Origin: Oscillospiraceae bacterium
GTDB taxonomy: Bacteria; Bacillota; Clostridia; Oscillospirales; Ruminococcaceae
Assembly: GCA_017466885.1 (NCBI GenBank)
Contig: JAFTTH010000007.1
Coordinates: 1-64,000, forward strand
DNA length: 64,000 nucleotides
Direction: 5' to 3'
The translations under genes were made by a program, and so were the position numbers. The notes under the pieces were generated by a model that saw nothing but the letters and a program-made list of their open reading frames with translations, was not told the DNA's origin and searched no databases. Positions 8,675 through 17,259 of the stretch are shown piece by piece; position 1 is the stretch's first letter, and the number at the start of each line of letters is the position of its first letter.

Positions 8675-9583
8675 ATGTATGATATGATCGTGGTCGGTGC
8701 AGGTCCTGCGGGACTGACTGCCGCCGTTTATGCCCTCCGGGCAAACAAAACCGTCCTGGTGCTGGAAAAGGCCTCCTTCGGAGGACAGATCACCCACAGT
8801 CCCAAGATTGAAAACTTCCCCGGCACCGTCCGGATCAGCGGCACAGAGCTGGCTGACCGGATGGTGGAGCACGCCATCTCCCAGGGCGCCGACCTGGAGC
8901 TTGGGGAGGTGACGGAGGTCTCCCGGGATGAGGAGGGCTTCACCGTTACCACCGAGGATGGCAGCTACCGGGGAAAAACGGTGGTTGCCGCGGTGGGCGT
9001 CCGCCACCGGACATTGCCTCTCACCTGTGCCGATGAAGCCCTTTGGGAATCGGTCTCCTACTGTGCCGTTTGTGACGGTGCCTTTTATAAGGATAAGGAG
9101 GTCGTGGTGGTCGGAGGAGGAAACAGCGCTCTTCAGGAAGCGCTGATGCTTTCCGAGCTTTGCAAAAAGGTTACCGTTGTTCAGAATCTCCCCTACTTAA
9201 CGGGGGAAGCCCGTTTGATCGAGCTGGTCAACGCAAACCCCACTATCACCGTGATCACCGGAACTGTTGCCACCGGTTTGTTGGGAAATGGCACCCTGGA
9301 GCGGGTTGCAGTGAAGGAGGAAGCCACCGGAAAAGAGGATTCCATTCCGGCGGACGGTCTCTTTATTGCGGTGGGCCTTGTTCCGGATAACGACCGGTAC
9401 GCATCCCTTGCCGAGCTAAACGAGTGGGGCTACTTTGCCTCGGGTGAGGATTGTCTGACCCGCACTCCCGGCTTTTACATTGCCGGAGACTGCCGGAGTA
9501 AGCAGATCCGCCAAATCACCACCGCCGTTTCGGACGGAGCAACTGCCGCTCTTGCGGCCTGCCGGTACCTGGAACAGCGCTAA
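8675..9583 (+). CDS. trxB: Thioredoxin-reductase-like flavoprotein
   Basis: 302 residues. The FAD motif GAGPAGLTAA starts at residue 8, the redox pair is CAVC (130-133), and a second Rossmann motif GGGNSALQEA follows. After that strand the sequence reads VTVVQNLPYLTG where classic NADPH-dependent enzymes have HRRxxxR, so the electron donor may not be NADPH. It is cotranscribed with nrdD and is the obvious partner of the redoxin domain fused to NrdD. The symbol reflects family membership, not proven NADPH specificity. Confidence 0.88.
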   Translation: MYDMIVVGAGPAGLTAAVYALRANKTVLVLEKASFGGQITHSPKIENFPGTVRISGTELADRMVEHAISQGADLELGEVTEVSRDEEGFTVTTEDGSYRGKTVVAAVGVRHRTLPLTCADEALWESVSYCAVCDGAFYKDKEVVVVGGGNSALQEALMLSELCKKVTVVQNLPYLTGEARLIELVNANPTITVITGTVATGLLGNGTLERVAVKEEATGKEDSIPADGLFIAVGLVPDNDRYASLAELNEWGYFASGEDCLTRTPGFYIAGDCRSKQIRQITTAVSDGATAALAACRYLEQR

Positions 9584-9605
9584 AAAATCATTCCAAATAA
9601 AAGCG

Positions 9606-9640
9606 ACCCGGAGCAGGTAATTTTCCTGCCCCGGGTTTTC
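9606..9640 (+). terminator. Terminator of the nrdD-trxB unit
   Basis: ACCCGG-A-GCAGG pairs with CCTGC-C-CCGGGT, followed by TTTTC. Confidence 0.85.
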
Positions 9641-10327
9641 TTATTTCTTCATTGCGTCCCGAAGGGTCAGGATCGCCCCCTTCTCAATCCGGGAAACATA
9701 AGACCGGGAGATCCCCAAAAGCTTTGCCGTCTCCTTTTGGGTCATAGGCGCTCTTCCCCCCAGCCCATATCGCAGGATCAGAACCGTTTTCTCCCGCTCT
9801 GAAAGGACCCGCTCCATCTGTCCGGCCAGGGTCTCCGCATTGATCCGCAGCTCCACCTCCTCCGTCATATCCCGGTCATCGGCGATCAGATCCATTAAGG
9901 TCAGTGAGCTATCCTCTCCGTCAGATTCGATGGGATCATTGATATAAATATCTCGGGCGGATCGCTTGGCAGAACGGAAATACATCAGGATTTCATTCTC
10001 AATGCATCGGGCCGCAAAGGTGGCAAACCGTGCGCCCCGGCGAAAATCAAAGCTGGAGACAGCCTTAATTAGCCCAATCGTCCCCACAGAAACCAGATCC
10101 TCCTGCTGCTGGGGCGGAACGTTATATTTCTTCACCACGTGAGCCACCAGTCGCAGGTTGTGCTCGATCAGACGGTTTCGGGCGGCTTTGTCTCCCTCGG
10201 CGGCCCGCTCAAAGCACTCCCGCTCCTCCTTGGCCGAAAGTGGCTTGGGAAAGGATCCCGTTTTTTCCAGATGCAGGGCAAAATATAAAAGATTGCCCAG
10301 CAAAAGCTCCAATATTGCGCCGAACAT
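9641..10327 (-). CDS. sigK: Sporulation sigma factor SigK with pro-sequence
   Basis: 228 residues. The start is placed at the ATG at 10327, because AAAGGAGG sits 7 bases before it; an in-frame ATG at 10333 is too close to that site. A hydrophobic N-terminus (ILELLLGNLLYFAL) precedes FPKPLSAKEER, as in pro-SigK of Bacillus, which SpoIVFB cleaves. Region 2 (NRLIEHNLRLVAHVVKKY, FATFAARCIENEILMY) and region 4 (LGISRSYVSRIEKGA) are complete. The gene is continuous, with no skin element. It directs late mother-cell transcription. A SpoIVFA/B-like pair lies at 45.0-46.5 kb. Confidence 0.95.
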   Translation of the reverse strand: MFGAILELLLGNLLYFALHLEKTGSFPKPLSAKEERECFERAAEGDKAARNRLIEHNLRLVAHVVKKYNVPPQQQEDLVSVGTIGLIKAVSSFDFRRGARFATFAARCIENEILMYFRSAKRSARDIYINDPIESDGEDSSLTLMDLIADDRDMTEEVELRINAETLAGQMERVLSEREKTVLILRYGLGGRAPMTQKETAKLLGISRSYVSRIEKGAILTLRDAMKK

Positions 10328-10434
10328 TTTCATTCCTCCTTTTGCGTCCCCGGAAATGGGGCAGTCTGTTTATGTATATGTGAGAGAAAGGAGGCCTTTG
10401 TCTGTCCCGGGAACGGTGCTCCCGTCATTTTTCG

Positions 10435-10463
10435 TTGACAGGCATCGTTTTTTCTTCTATAAT
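10435..10463 (+). promoter_or_regulatory. Consensus SigA promoter of the ECF-fusion gene
   Basis: TTGACA, 17 bases, TATAAT: a perfect match. The inferred transcription start near 10470 supports the second ATG (10502) as start codon. No second, ECF-type promoter is evident. Confidence 0.85.
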
Positions 10464-10501
10464 GTCTGTAAGTATCTGTACCGATGAAGGGTGGTGAGGA
10501 G

Positions 10502-12457
10502 ATGGAGCTGAAAGAATTCCCGGCAGAAGAGCTGGAGGCGCCCGTGGAGGAGCTGCAGGAGGTTCCCGGCAATCTGATTGCTTTTGAAAAGGCCTTTCCT
10601 CTCTCCGCACCCGAGATCACCGAGCTGGTCAAGCAGGCGACGGTGGGAGATAAAAATGCCTTCTCCGCCCTTTTTATGAATAGCTACCGGTATGTTTACG
10701 GCATTCTCCGCCGTCACCTCTCCAACGAGGAGGATATCCGGGATACCTTGCAGGAGGTATATATCCGCGTTTATACCAATATCTCCCAGCTCAAGGATCC
10801 CAAGGCCTTCCCCGCCTGGCTGACCCGGGTCACCCTCAACTGCGCCCGGGATAGCTTTGCCCGCACCCGGCGTTCCCTCCGGATACAGGATGAACTGCTT
10901 CAGCATACTGACCCGGAGGACTTTTTGCAGGAAGACACCGCCGAATCCGATCTTGCAATGGATGTTACGGATATTCTCAAGCAGCTCCCCGAGGATCAGG
11001 CAAGCCTTCTGGTAATGCTTTATTATGACGGGATGACCGTTGCAGAGATCGCCCGAATGCTGAAAAAGCCGGCAACCACCATATACAGTCAGGTCAATCG
11101 GGCAAAAAAACAGCTCAAGGTCCTCCTCAAGCACCGGGGAATCGACAAGCCCTTCTATGGCGGCAGCTTTGTTGCGATGATTACTACCGCACTGCGAAAT
11201 GCCATCGGCACCGAGATCCTCAGCGCAACGGTTGCAGAGGAAATCCTGCAGAATGTTTACGAGCAGTCCGAAAAGAAAAAGGCCGGAGCGGTGCTGACTA
11301 AGATCTCCAAACAGCAGAGAACTGCCTCCGTCCTACGGATCGCCTCCCTGATTGTCGCCCTTTCGGTGGTGACCTCTGGGGGAACCGTCTTACTGATCCG
11401 TTCTCAAAACCCCGGAGACACGGCGCAGGACGCTGTCACGTCCGATTCCTCTGCGATCCAAAGCGAAGGCGTGTCTTCTGTTCCGTCCTCCCCGGAAAAT
11501 GGGACTGTTTCTTCGGCGGCATCCTCTGCTGTGCAGAGTGAGGATTCCTTTCTTCCGGATTATTCTCCCGGGAAAGCCAACACCGTCGGAAACAGCCCCA
11601 ACAATCTTGGACTGGCTTACGGCGGCATCGCCCAGCAGGATGGCTGGCTTTATTTCACCACGGGAATGAACTGCACCTTCCTTTACAAGATGCGCACCGA
11701 TGGCTCCGAGCGGCAGCTGGTTACCGATGAAATCGGCTCTCACGCCGGTCTGAACGTGGTGGGAGACTGGATTTATTACGGTCGGAGTGCCGGAATCTGG
11801 AAGATCCGGACGGATGGCTCTCAAAAGACGCTACTTGACCCGATCGGCCCGCAAACCCTTTCTATCATCGGAAATACCGGATATTTTTCTATGGAAAATA
11901 ACGGTACCTCCATTTGCCAGATCGATCTCGAGACCGGGCTTATTTCCACCGTTCAGGGGAAAACGACCTCCTCGTATTTCGCCATCTACCAAGAAAAGCT
12001 CTATTACAGCAATGACGGACTTTGGGAAATGGACCTTTCCACCGGCACTAACCGAAAGCTCAGCTCCATCTCTGCGGAACGACTCCAGTTTGCCGGGGAT
12101 ATTCTCTTTTTCTCCAGTTCGGCCAACGCAGGCGGTAAGGTTTACTGGCTGTATCTTTCCGAATCCGAGCCGACAACCCGGTCGATCTTCTCGGCAGACA
12201 CATTTTCCTACTCCCCCGCCAATGGAGGCTGTTTGGTATACCGGGTGGATACATCGAATCATGAACAGATCTATCAGTCCAGCTCCTATCATACCTATTA
12301 TCTTTCCACCCACGAGACGGTGGATTGGACCGCCGTTGACTCAGATACCTACCTGGAAAACTTTTACTCAGTAGACGATACTTATTTTTACGCCTACCAT
12401 AACCACGCCCTCTACCGTTTTCGGGTGGATGGCTCCACTATGGAAAAGGTGGGATAA
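10502..12457 (+). CDS. ECF sigma factor fused to a membrane-anchored extracytoplasmic domain
   Basis: 651 residues from the ATG at 10502 (the frame also has an ATG at 10484 with no ribosome binding site). Residues about 50-120 are sigma region 2 (NEEDIRDTLQEVYIRVY) and about 155-210 sigma region 4 (LPEDQASLLVMLYYDGMTV). One transmembrane helix lies near 275-300. Then comes a Ser-rich linker and an extracytoplasmic domain with repeated WLYF/WIYYGR strands, like DUF5050/beta-propeller lipoproteins. ECF factors are normally held by a separate anti-sigma; here sensor and sigma are one chain. No anti-sigma gene is adjacent. Signal and targets unknown. Confidence 0.88.
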   Translation: MELKEFPAEELEAPVEELQEVPGNLIAFEKAFPLSAPEITELVKQATVGDKNAFSALFMNSYRYVYGILRRHLSNEEDIRDTLQEVYIRVYTNISQLKDPKAFPAWLTRVTLNCARDSFARTRRSLRIQDELLQHTDPEDFLQEDTAESDLAMDVTDILKQLPEDQASLLVMLYYDGMTVAEIARMLKKPATTIYSQVNRAKKQLKVLLKHRGIDKPFYGGSFVAMITTALRNAIGTEILSATVAEEILQNVYEQSEKKKAGAVLTKISKQQRTASVLRIASLIVALSVVTSGGTVLLIRSQNPGDTAQDAVTSDSSAIQSEGVSSVPSSPENGTVSSAASSAVQSEDSFLPDYSPGKANTVGNSPNNLGLAYGGIAQQDGWLYFTTGMNCTFLYKMRTDGSERQLVTDEIGSHAGLNVVGDWIYYGRSAGIWKIRTDGSQKTLLDPIGPQTLSIIGNTGYFSMENNGTSICQIDLETGLISTVQGKTTSSYFAIYQEKLYYSNDGLWEMDLSTGTNRKLSSISAERLQFAGDILFFSSSANAGGKVYWLYLSESEPTTRSIFSADTFSYSPANGGCLVYRVDTSNHEQIYQSSSYHTYYLSTHETVDWTAVDSDTYLENFYSVDDTYFYAYHNHALYRFRVDGSTMEKVG

Positions 12458-12480
12458 GCCTCTGTTTTTTCTCATAATCA

Positions 12481-12534
12481 TCGGGGATTTTTCATGCCAT
12501 ACCGGCTTTGAAAGGTCCCCGACTTTTTCTTTTG
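12481..12534 (+). terminator. Probable terminator after the ECF-fusion gene
   Basis: TCGGGGA pairs with TCCCCGA across a 28-base loop, followed by a CTTTTTCTTTT tract. The long loop lowers certainty. Confidence 0.5.
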
Positions 12535-12663
12535 CAACGGAATAAATCACCCCTCTCAGTTTCTCTTTGATCCGGTAACCTGCATCAAAAGTCCCTGTCA
12601 GGCAGAATGAAAAATATCCCCTTCTTATTTCCAAAAACTTCCGGATTTTCCCTCTCCTTTGCC

Positions 12664-12692
12664 TTGACACTACGCCTGGAAACAGGTATAAT
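12664..12692 (+). promoter_or_regulatory. Consensus SigA promoter of the exporter operon
   Basis: TTGACA, 17 bases, TATAAT. Confidence 0.85.
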
Positions 12693-12749
12693 AAAAGGTG
12701 AATATATTCTGCCCTTCCCGGCAGAACCAAAAGGAGGGCCCGACACAAC

Positions 12750-13547
12750 TTGACTACTATTTTCAAGGAACACCGCCATAAACTCAAGCAGATCTTCCTC
12801 CTGGCAAAAAACGATCTGATCAAAACTTATAAGGGTGCTTTTTTGGGTCCTCTCTGGTCTGTTGTCAAACCGCTGACCACCTTGTTTGTTTACTGGTTCG
12901 CCTTTGACATTGGACTGCGGGGCTCGGCGCCCATCTCCGGCTATCCCCGGTTTCAGTTTATGCTGCCGGCATTTGTGGCCTGGTTCTTTATCAGTGACGC
13001 CATTCTCTTCGGTTCCAGCTCTATCCGGTCCAATAGCCAGTTTGTCAATAAAATGTCCTTCCCGGTTTCCACCATTATGACCTTCACGTTGCTGTCCAAG
13101 ATGTTCGTTCACCTTGGGCTGACGGTGCTGATGTATATCTTCCTGATCTGCACCGGGTATGGACCGATGCTTTCCAACCTGCAGTTTTTCTATTACTGTC
13201 CGTTGATGTATCTGTTCTTCCTGGCCCTTTCCTGGTCCACCGCTCCTATGAGCGCCTTCAGTCGGGACTTTGAAAACCTGGTCAAATCCATCACCACTCC
13301 CCTGTTCTGGTTCTCCAGCATCATTTACAACAGCTACGATATGTCTCCCGATTGGCTCCGGAAGCTGATGTATTTCAACCCGGTCAACTATTTTGTCAAC
13401 GGCTACCGCAAATCCTTCCTCACCGGAGAAGGAATCTTCACAAGAGATTGGGAGACCATCATCTTCTTTGCGGAGTTTGCCGTTATTATCGTAATCGGCA
13501 TCTTCAATTACAAGCGTTTGCGCAAAACCCTGCCCGACGTCCTCTGA
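12750..13547 (+). CDS. ABC-2 polysaccharide/teichoic-acid exporter permease (TagG/Wzm type)
   Basis: 265 residues, with TTG as the likely start, 12 bases after AGGAGG. Six hydrophobic helices and an N-terminal amphipathic NDLIKTYKGAFLGPLWSVVKP region are typical of the ABC-2 membrane family. The matching ATPase follows 34 bases later. Such pairs move lipid-linked glycans (teichoic acid, O-antigen-like or capsular) across the membrane. No glycosyltransferase genes are nearby, so the cargo cannot be assigned. Confidence 0.9.
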   Translation: MTTIFKEHRHKLKQIFLLAKNDLIKTYKGAFLGPLWSVVKPLTTLFVYWFAFDIGLRGSAPISGYPRFQFMLPAFVAWFFISDAILFGSSSIRSNSQFVNKMSFPVSTIMTFTLLSKMFVHLGLTVLMYIFLICTGYGPMLSNLQFFYYCPLMYLFFLALSWSTAPMSAFSRDFENLVKSITTPLFWFSSIIYNSYDMSPDWLRKLMYFNPVNYFVNGYRKSFLTGEGIFTRDWETIIFFAEFAVIIVIGIFNYKRLRKTLPDVL

Positions 13548-13581
13548 GTTTTTCCATTACATTGAGAGGAGGGCCCGTCTG

Positions 13582-14310
13582 ATGAGCCAACAGGCCCCTG
13601 CCATTATCTTTGAAAACGTTTCAAAGACTTACTATCTTTATAAAAACAGTCAAGAGCAGTTTTTGGCCCTTTTCCGCCGCAGAAAGAGCAACCGGACTCA
13701 CGAGGCGCTCAAAAACGTTTCTCTGACCATCCAGCCGGGTGAAGCGGTGGGAATCATCGGCAATAACGGTGCCGGAAAATCCACCCTTTTGAAGATGATT
13801 ACCGGCGTTACCTTCCCCACCAGCGGCACCGTTACCGTCAACGGACGGGTCGCCGCCCTGCTGGAGCTGACCGCCGGATTTTCGGGTGAGATGACCGGCC
13901 GGGAAAATATCGGTCTGAAGGGTCTGATTCTTGGGCTGACCGCCGAGGAAATCAAGGCCATCGAGCCGAATATCATTGAGTTTGCGGATCTGGGAGAGTA
14001 TATCGACCAGCCGGTCCGCACCTATTCCAGCGGTATGAAAATGCGGCTGGGATTTGCCATTAACATTAACATTCGCCCTGATATTCTCGTCATTGACGAG
14101 GCTTTGAGCGTTGGTGACGCAACCTTCCGTAAAAAATGCACCTCCAAGATCTCGGAGCTCCAGAAAACCGGGATCACCGTTTTGTACGTCAGCCATTCCC
14201 CCAGCGGCATCCGGGACGTTTGCACCCGTACCGTATATCTGAAAAAGGGACAGGTCATTTTTGACGGCGGCGTGGAGGAAGGTCTGAAGATCTACGCGGC
14301 AGATAAATAA
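13582..14310 (+). CDS. ABC transporter ATPase (TagH/Wzt type)
   Basis: 242 residues. Walker A is GNNGAGKST, the signature YSSGMKMRLGFA, and Walker B ILVIDEALSVGD, the last two being hallmarks of polysaccharide exporters. It lacks the C-terminal carbohydrate-binding extension of some Wzt proteins. An AGGAGG ribosome binding site is present. Works with the preceding permease. Confidence 0.92.
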   Translation: MSQQAPAIIFENVSKTYYLYKNSQEQFLALFRRRKSNRTHEALKNVSLTIQPGEAVGIIGNNGAGKSTLLKMITGVTFPTSGTVTVNGRVAALLELTAGFSGEMTGRENIGLKGLILGLTAEEIKAIEPNIIEFADLGEYIDQPVRTYSSGMKMRLGFAININIRPDILVIDEALSVGDATFRKKCTSKISELQKTGITVLYVSHSPSGIRDVCTRTVYLKKGQVIFDGGVEEGLKIYAADK

Positions 14311-14360
14311 TGCTGATTATACCGCCGGTGGGCCTCTCACCGGCGAAAGGATGGTAAACA

Positions 14361-15479
14361 TTGGAGCCCTTTCGATTTGTATGTCCCTGCCTTTTTGGAC
14401 TTGAGGGGATCCTTGCCGGCGAGATGAGACGTCTCGGCCTGCAGGAGGTCGCCGCCGAAAATGGCAGGGTTTGTTTTCGGGGAAATGCGGAGGATCTTGC
14501 CCGGGCCAGTCTTTGGCTGAGAACCGCCGAGCGGATTCTTATTGAGGTTGCGGCATTCCCCGCCCCCACCTTTGACGCACTTTTTGAGGGTGTCAAGGCG
14601 GTGCCCTGGGAAAATTTCATCGGCAGGCAGGATGCTTTTCCAGTGAAGGGATGGGCTCTCAACTCCGCCCTCCACAGCATCCCCGACTGCCAATCCATCA
14701 TCAAAAAAGCGGTGGTAGAACGGCTGAAATCAGCTTACAGCATTACCTGGTTTGAGGAAACCGGCGTTAAGTACCAGATTCAGTTTTCCATAATGAAGGA
14801 TCAGGCCTCCATTATGCTGGATACCTCCGGCGCGGGCCTGCATAAGCGGGGCTACCGGGAAAACGCCAACGCCGCACCCCTGAGGGAGACCCTCGCCGCC
14901 GCTATTGCCGATCTGGCCTTCGTTAAGAAGGATACCATCCTCTGCGATCCCTTCTGCGGCAGCGGCACCATTCTGATTGAAAGCGCCCTCCGGGCCAAGA
15001 ATATTGCCCCCGGGATCCGTCGGCGGTTTGCCGCTGAGACCTGGGACTGGGTGGGGCGGAAGCCCTTTGAGGAAGCCCGCGCTGAGGCGCTGGAAAAGAT
15101 CGACCCCACCGCCGGTTTCCACGCTTACGGGGGAGACATTGACCCCGGAGCGGTCCGGCTGACCCTGCAGAATGCCAAAAAGGCCGGTGTGGGCAAGATG
15201 ATCGATGCCGTTTGCCGGGATGTGGCAGACTTCTCCCTCCCCACGGAGGAGGCGGTGGTCATTTGCAATCCGCCTTACGGTGAGCGGATGCTGGACCGTC
15301 CGGCGGCGGACGCGCTGGCCAAAAAAATGGGCGAGGTATTTCGTCGTGCCGGGGCAAAGAAAATTTACGTTATCACCGAAAACGAATCCTTCGAGACCCT
15401 GTTTGGCCGCCCGGCCGATAAGCGGCGAAAGCTTTATAACGGTATGCTTCGCTGCAACCTTTATTTGTATTTCCGTTAA
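14361..15479 (+). CDS. THUMP-domain class I SAM-dependent RNA methyltransferase (YpsC/RlmL-like)
   Basis: 372 residues, with a TTG start following GAAAGGA. The N-terminal half carries a THUMP RNA-binding region. The C-terminal half has the SAM-binding segment ILCDPFCGSGTILIESAL and the catalytic NPPY motif (ICNPPYGERM), as in rRNA guanine-N2 methyltransferases. It is probably cotranscribed with rarA, whose start is 26 bases downstream. Confidence 0.88.
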   Translation: MEPFRFVCPCLFGLEGILAGEMRRLGLQEVAAENGRVCFRGNAEDLARASLWLRTAERILIEVAAFPAPTFDALFEGVKAVPWENFIGRQDAFPVKGWALNSALHSIPDCQSIIKKAVVERLKSAYSITWFEETGVKYQIQFSIMKDQASIMLDTSGAGLHKRGYRENANAAPLRETLAAAIADLAFVKKDTILCDPFCGSGTILIESALRAKNIAPGIRRRFAAETWDWVGRKPFEEARAEALEKIDPTAGFHAYGGDIDPGAVRLTLQNAKKAGVGKMIDAVCRDVADFSLPTEEAVVICNPPYGERMLDRPAADALAKKMGEVFRRAGAKKIYVITENESFETLFGRPADKRRKLYNGMLRCNLYLYFR

Positions 15480-15505
15480 CAACGAATGGATAGGAGGTGC
15501 TGAAT

Positions 15506-16777
15506 ATGGCTTCCCCGTTGGCTGATACCATCCGCCCGGACGGGCTGGAGGATGTGGTGGGGCAGACCCATCTTTTGGGAGAAGGAAAGCTGCTTCGCCG
15601 GATCGTGGATTCGGGCCGGATCCCCAACCTGATCTTTTACGGTCCCTCCGGAACAGGAAAAACCACCGTTGCCCGGATCATCGCCCGGAAGTCCAATAAA
15701 AAGCTTTTCCACCTCAACGGCACCTCTGCCTCCACCGCAGATATTAAGGAGGTCATTGCCGAGACCGGCGGAATTGACGGATATAACGGCATCCTCCTTT
15801 ACCTGGACGAGATTCAGTACCTGAATAAAAAACAGCAGCAATCTCTGTTGGAATATATTGAGGACGGAAGCATCACCCTCATTGCCTCCACCACTGAAAA
15901 TCCTTATTTTTATGTATATAACGCCATTCTCAGCCGGTGCACGGTGTTTGAATTTCACCCGGTTGAGGCAGCCGAGCTGGAGCGGGCCGTCTGCCGCGCC
16001 TTTGACCAGTATCGGAAGCTCTATTCTGCCGAGTTGACCCTGGAGGATGGGGTTTGTGCCTATATTGCCGCAAGCTGCGGCGGGGATGTGCGAAAGGCCA
16101 TCAATGCCGCGGAGCTTGCCGCTTTGGGCGCGGAAAACAGCCGGATAACGATGGAGGATGTCCGTCAGCTTTCCCAGCGGAGCGCCATGCGGTACGACCG
16201 GGATGGGGATGCCCATTACGACATTCTCTCCGCCTTCCAGAAATCCATTCGCGGGTCAGATGAAAATGCCGCCCTTCACTATCTTGCCCGGCTTTTGGAG
16301 GCAGGCGACCTGATCTCCCCCTGCCGGCGGCTTCTGGTGATTGCGGCAGAGGATATCGGGTTGGCATACCCTGCGGCAATTCACGTAGTCAATGCCTGCG
16401 TGGAGGCGGCAAATAAGCTGGGTCTGCCCGAAGCACGGATCCCCCTGGCGGAGGCTGTGATCTTTTTGGCCACCTGCCCCAAATCCAATTCCGCCATCTG
16501 CGCCATTGACGAGGCTTTAGCCGACGTCCGCAAGGGCAACACCGGGGATATTCCCTCTTCCCTGAAGGATGCACATTTCGCCGGTGCCGAAAAGTTGGGG
16601 CACGTGGGGTACCAGTATGCCCACAGCTTCCCCGGTCATTACGTCCGTCAGCAATATCTCCCCGACCCGCTGAAGGATCGGGTTTACTACCAGTTTGGGG
16701 ATAATAAAACCGAGCAGGCGGCTCTCACCTACCGCCAGCATATCCTGCAGATCAGTCAGGAAAAAGAGAAAAAATAA
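15506..16777 (+). CDS. rarA: Replication-associated recombination protein A (MgsA/RarA)
   Basis: 423 residues from the ATG at 15506, 8 bases after AGGAGG; an upstream in-frame GTG at 15497 overlaps that site. Walker A is GPSGTGKTT, Walker B LYLDEI, and a sensor-1 ASTTENPYF follows. The C-terminal clamp-loader-like tetramerisation domain is complete (YQYAHSFPGHYVRQQYLP). It acts at stalled replication forks. Confidence 0.93.
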   Translation: MASPLADTIRPDGLEDVVGQTHLLGEGKLLRRIVDSGRIPNLIFYGPSGTGKTTVARIIARKSNKKLFHLNGTSASTADIKEVIAETGGIDGYNGILLYLDEIQYLNKKQQQSLLEYIEDGSITLIASTTENPYFYVYNAILSRCTVFEFHPVEAAELERAVCRAFDQYRKLYSAELTLEDGVCAYIAASCGGDVRKAINAAELAALGAENSRITMEDVRQLSQRSAMRYDRDGDAHYDILSAFQKSIRGSDENAALHYLARLLEAGDLISPCRRLLVIAAEDIGLAYPAAIHVVNACVEAANKLGLPEARIPLAEAVIFLATCPKSNSAICAIDEALADVRKGNTGDIPSSLKDAHFAGAEKLGHVGYQYAHSFPGHYVRQQYLPDPLKDRVYYQFGDNKTEQAALTYRQHILQISQEKEKK

Positions 16778-16823
16778 AAACGGAGGCTGTTTTCCCAATC
16801 ATCGGGAGCACAGCTTCCGTTTT
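16777..16823. terminator. Bidirectional terminator after rarA
   Basis: AAAACGGAGGCTGT pairs with ACAGCTTCCGTTTT (one wobble). A/T runs on both sides serve both strands. It also ends the small minus-strand gene at 16830. Confidence 0.8.
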
Positions 16824-16829
16824 CAGCAT

Positions 16830-17015
16830 TTAGTGGCCGGAAGGGGGCTGGGTATTATCCTGTTGAGACTGCTGCATCAGCTGCTGGGCACAGGCGCGAA
16901 GCTCATCTTCGTTACGGATGTCTGTATGGCCTTGCAGAATCGTTTCCTGCACAATGGCCGGAAGAGACTGAAAATATGCATTCTGTGGCAGGGTGTGATA
17001 GAAGCTTGAAACCAT
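16830..17015 (-). CDS. Small conserved-looking protein, 61 aa
   Basis: 61 residues, cytoplasmic, ending in a Gln/Pro-rich tail. The core YFQSLPAIVQETILQ followed by an EDELRACAQQLM helix looks like a small alpha-helical protein common in Clostridia; I know no function. The nearest Shine-Dalgarno (AAGGAGGAG) is about 27 bases upstream and no closer start codon exists, so the start is uncertain. It lies between rarA and pgi on the opposite strand. Confidence 0.55.
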   Translation of the reverse strand: MVSSFYHTLPQNAYFQSLPAIVQETILQGHTDIRNEDELRACAQQLMQQSQQDNTQPPSGH

Positions 17016-17179
17016 AATTGGGATACCGCAGGGATTCCCGCGGGCTCCTCCTTCCTATTTTATTTTGAATTATTGTTACCGGGAAATGTAAAAAAATGCG
17101 GAGTTCCTCCGTATACGTGCAAAATGGTGTCCATTCGGACAAGATTGTATGTGCAAAGTGTAAATTCGGTAATTTTATC

Positions 17180-17208
17180 TTGAAATCTTCCGCAAGATAG
17201 GTTAAAAT
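17180..17208 (+). promoter_or_regulatory. pgi promoter
   Basis: TTGAAA, 17 bases, TAAAAT. Confidence 0.6.
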
Positions 17209-17224
17209 ATACTCATACAAACAA

Positions 17225-17243
17225 TTGAGAGACCATCTCTCAA
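17225..17243 (+). promoter_or_regulatory. Hairpin just before the pgi ribosome binding site
   Basis: TTGAGAG-ACCAT-CTCTCAA, a perfect 7-bp stem at the start of the 5' UTR, next to AAAAAAGGAG. It could stabilise the mRNA end. Role inferred. Confidence 0.4.
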
Positions 17244-17259
17244 AAAAGGAGACTGTATT

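Noticed and set aside
5784-8744. 986-aa open frame on the minus strand opposite nrdG/nrdD
   Set aside because: It is the reverse-frame shadow of nrdD, has no ribosome binding site or domain logic, and is rich in Gly/Leu/His typical of antisense frames of GC-rich genes.
9641-10327. Skin-type intervening element or truncation in sigK
   Set aside because: The coding frame is continuous through regions 2 and 4 and no recombinase gene is near.
10334-10440. SigE- or SigK-type promoter before sigK (CATATACATA)
   Set aside because: The -10-like string does not match either consensus well and no -35 is found at the right distance, so no promoter was annotated.
12886-13080. Plus-strand 64-aa frame inside the exporter permease
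   Set aside because: It is an out-of-frame shadow of the permease and lacks a ribosome binding site.
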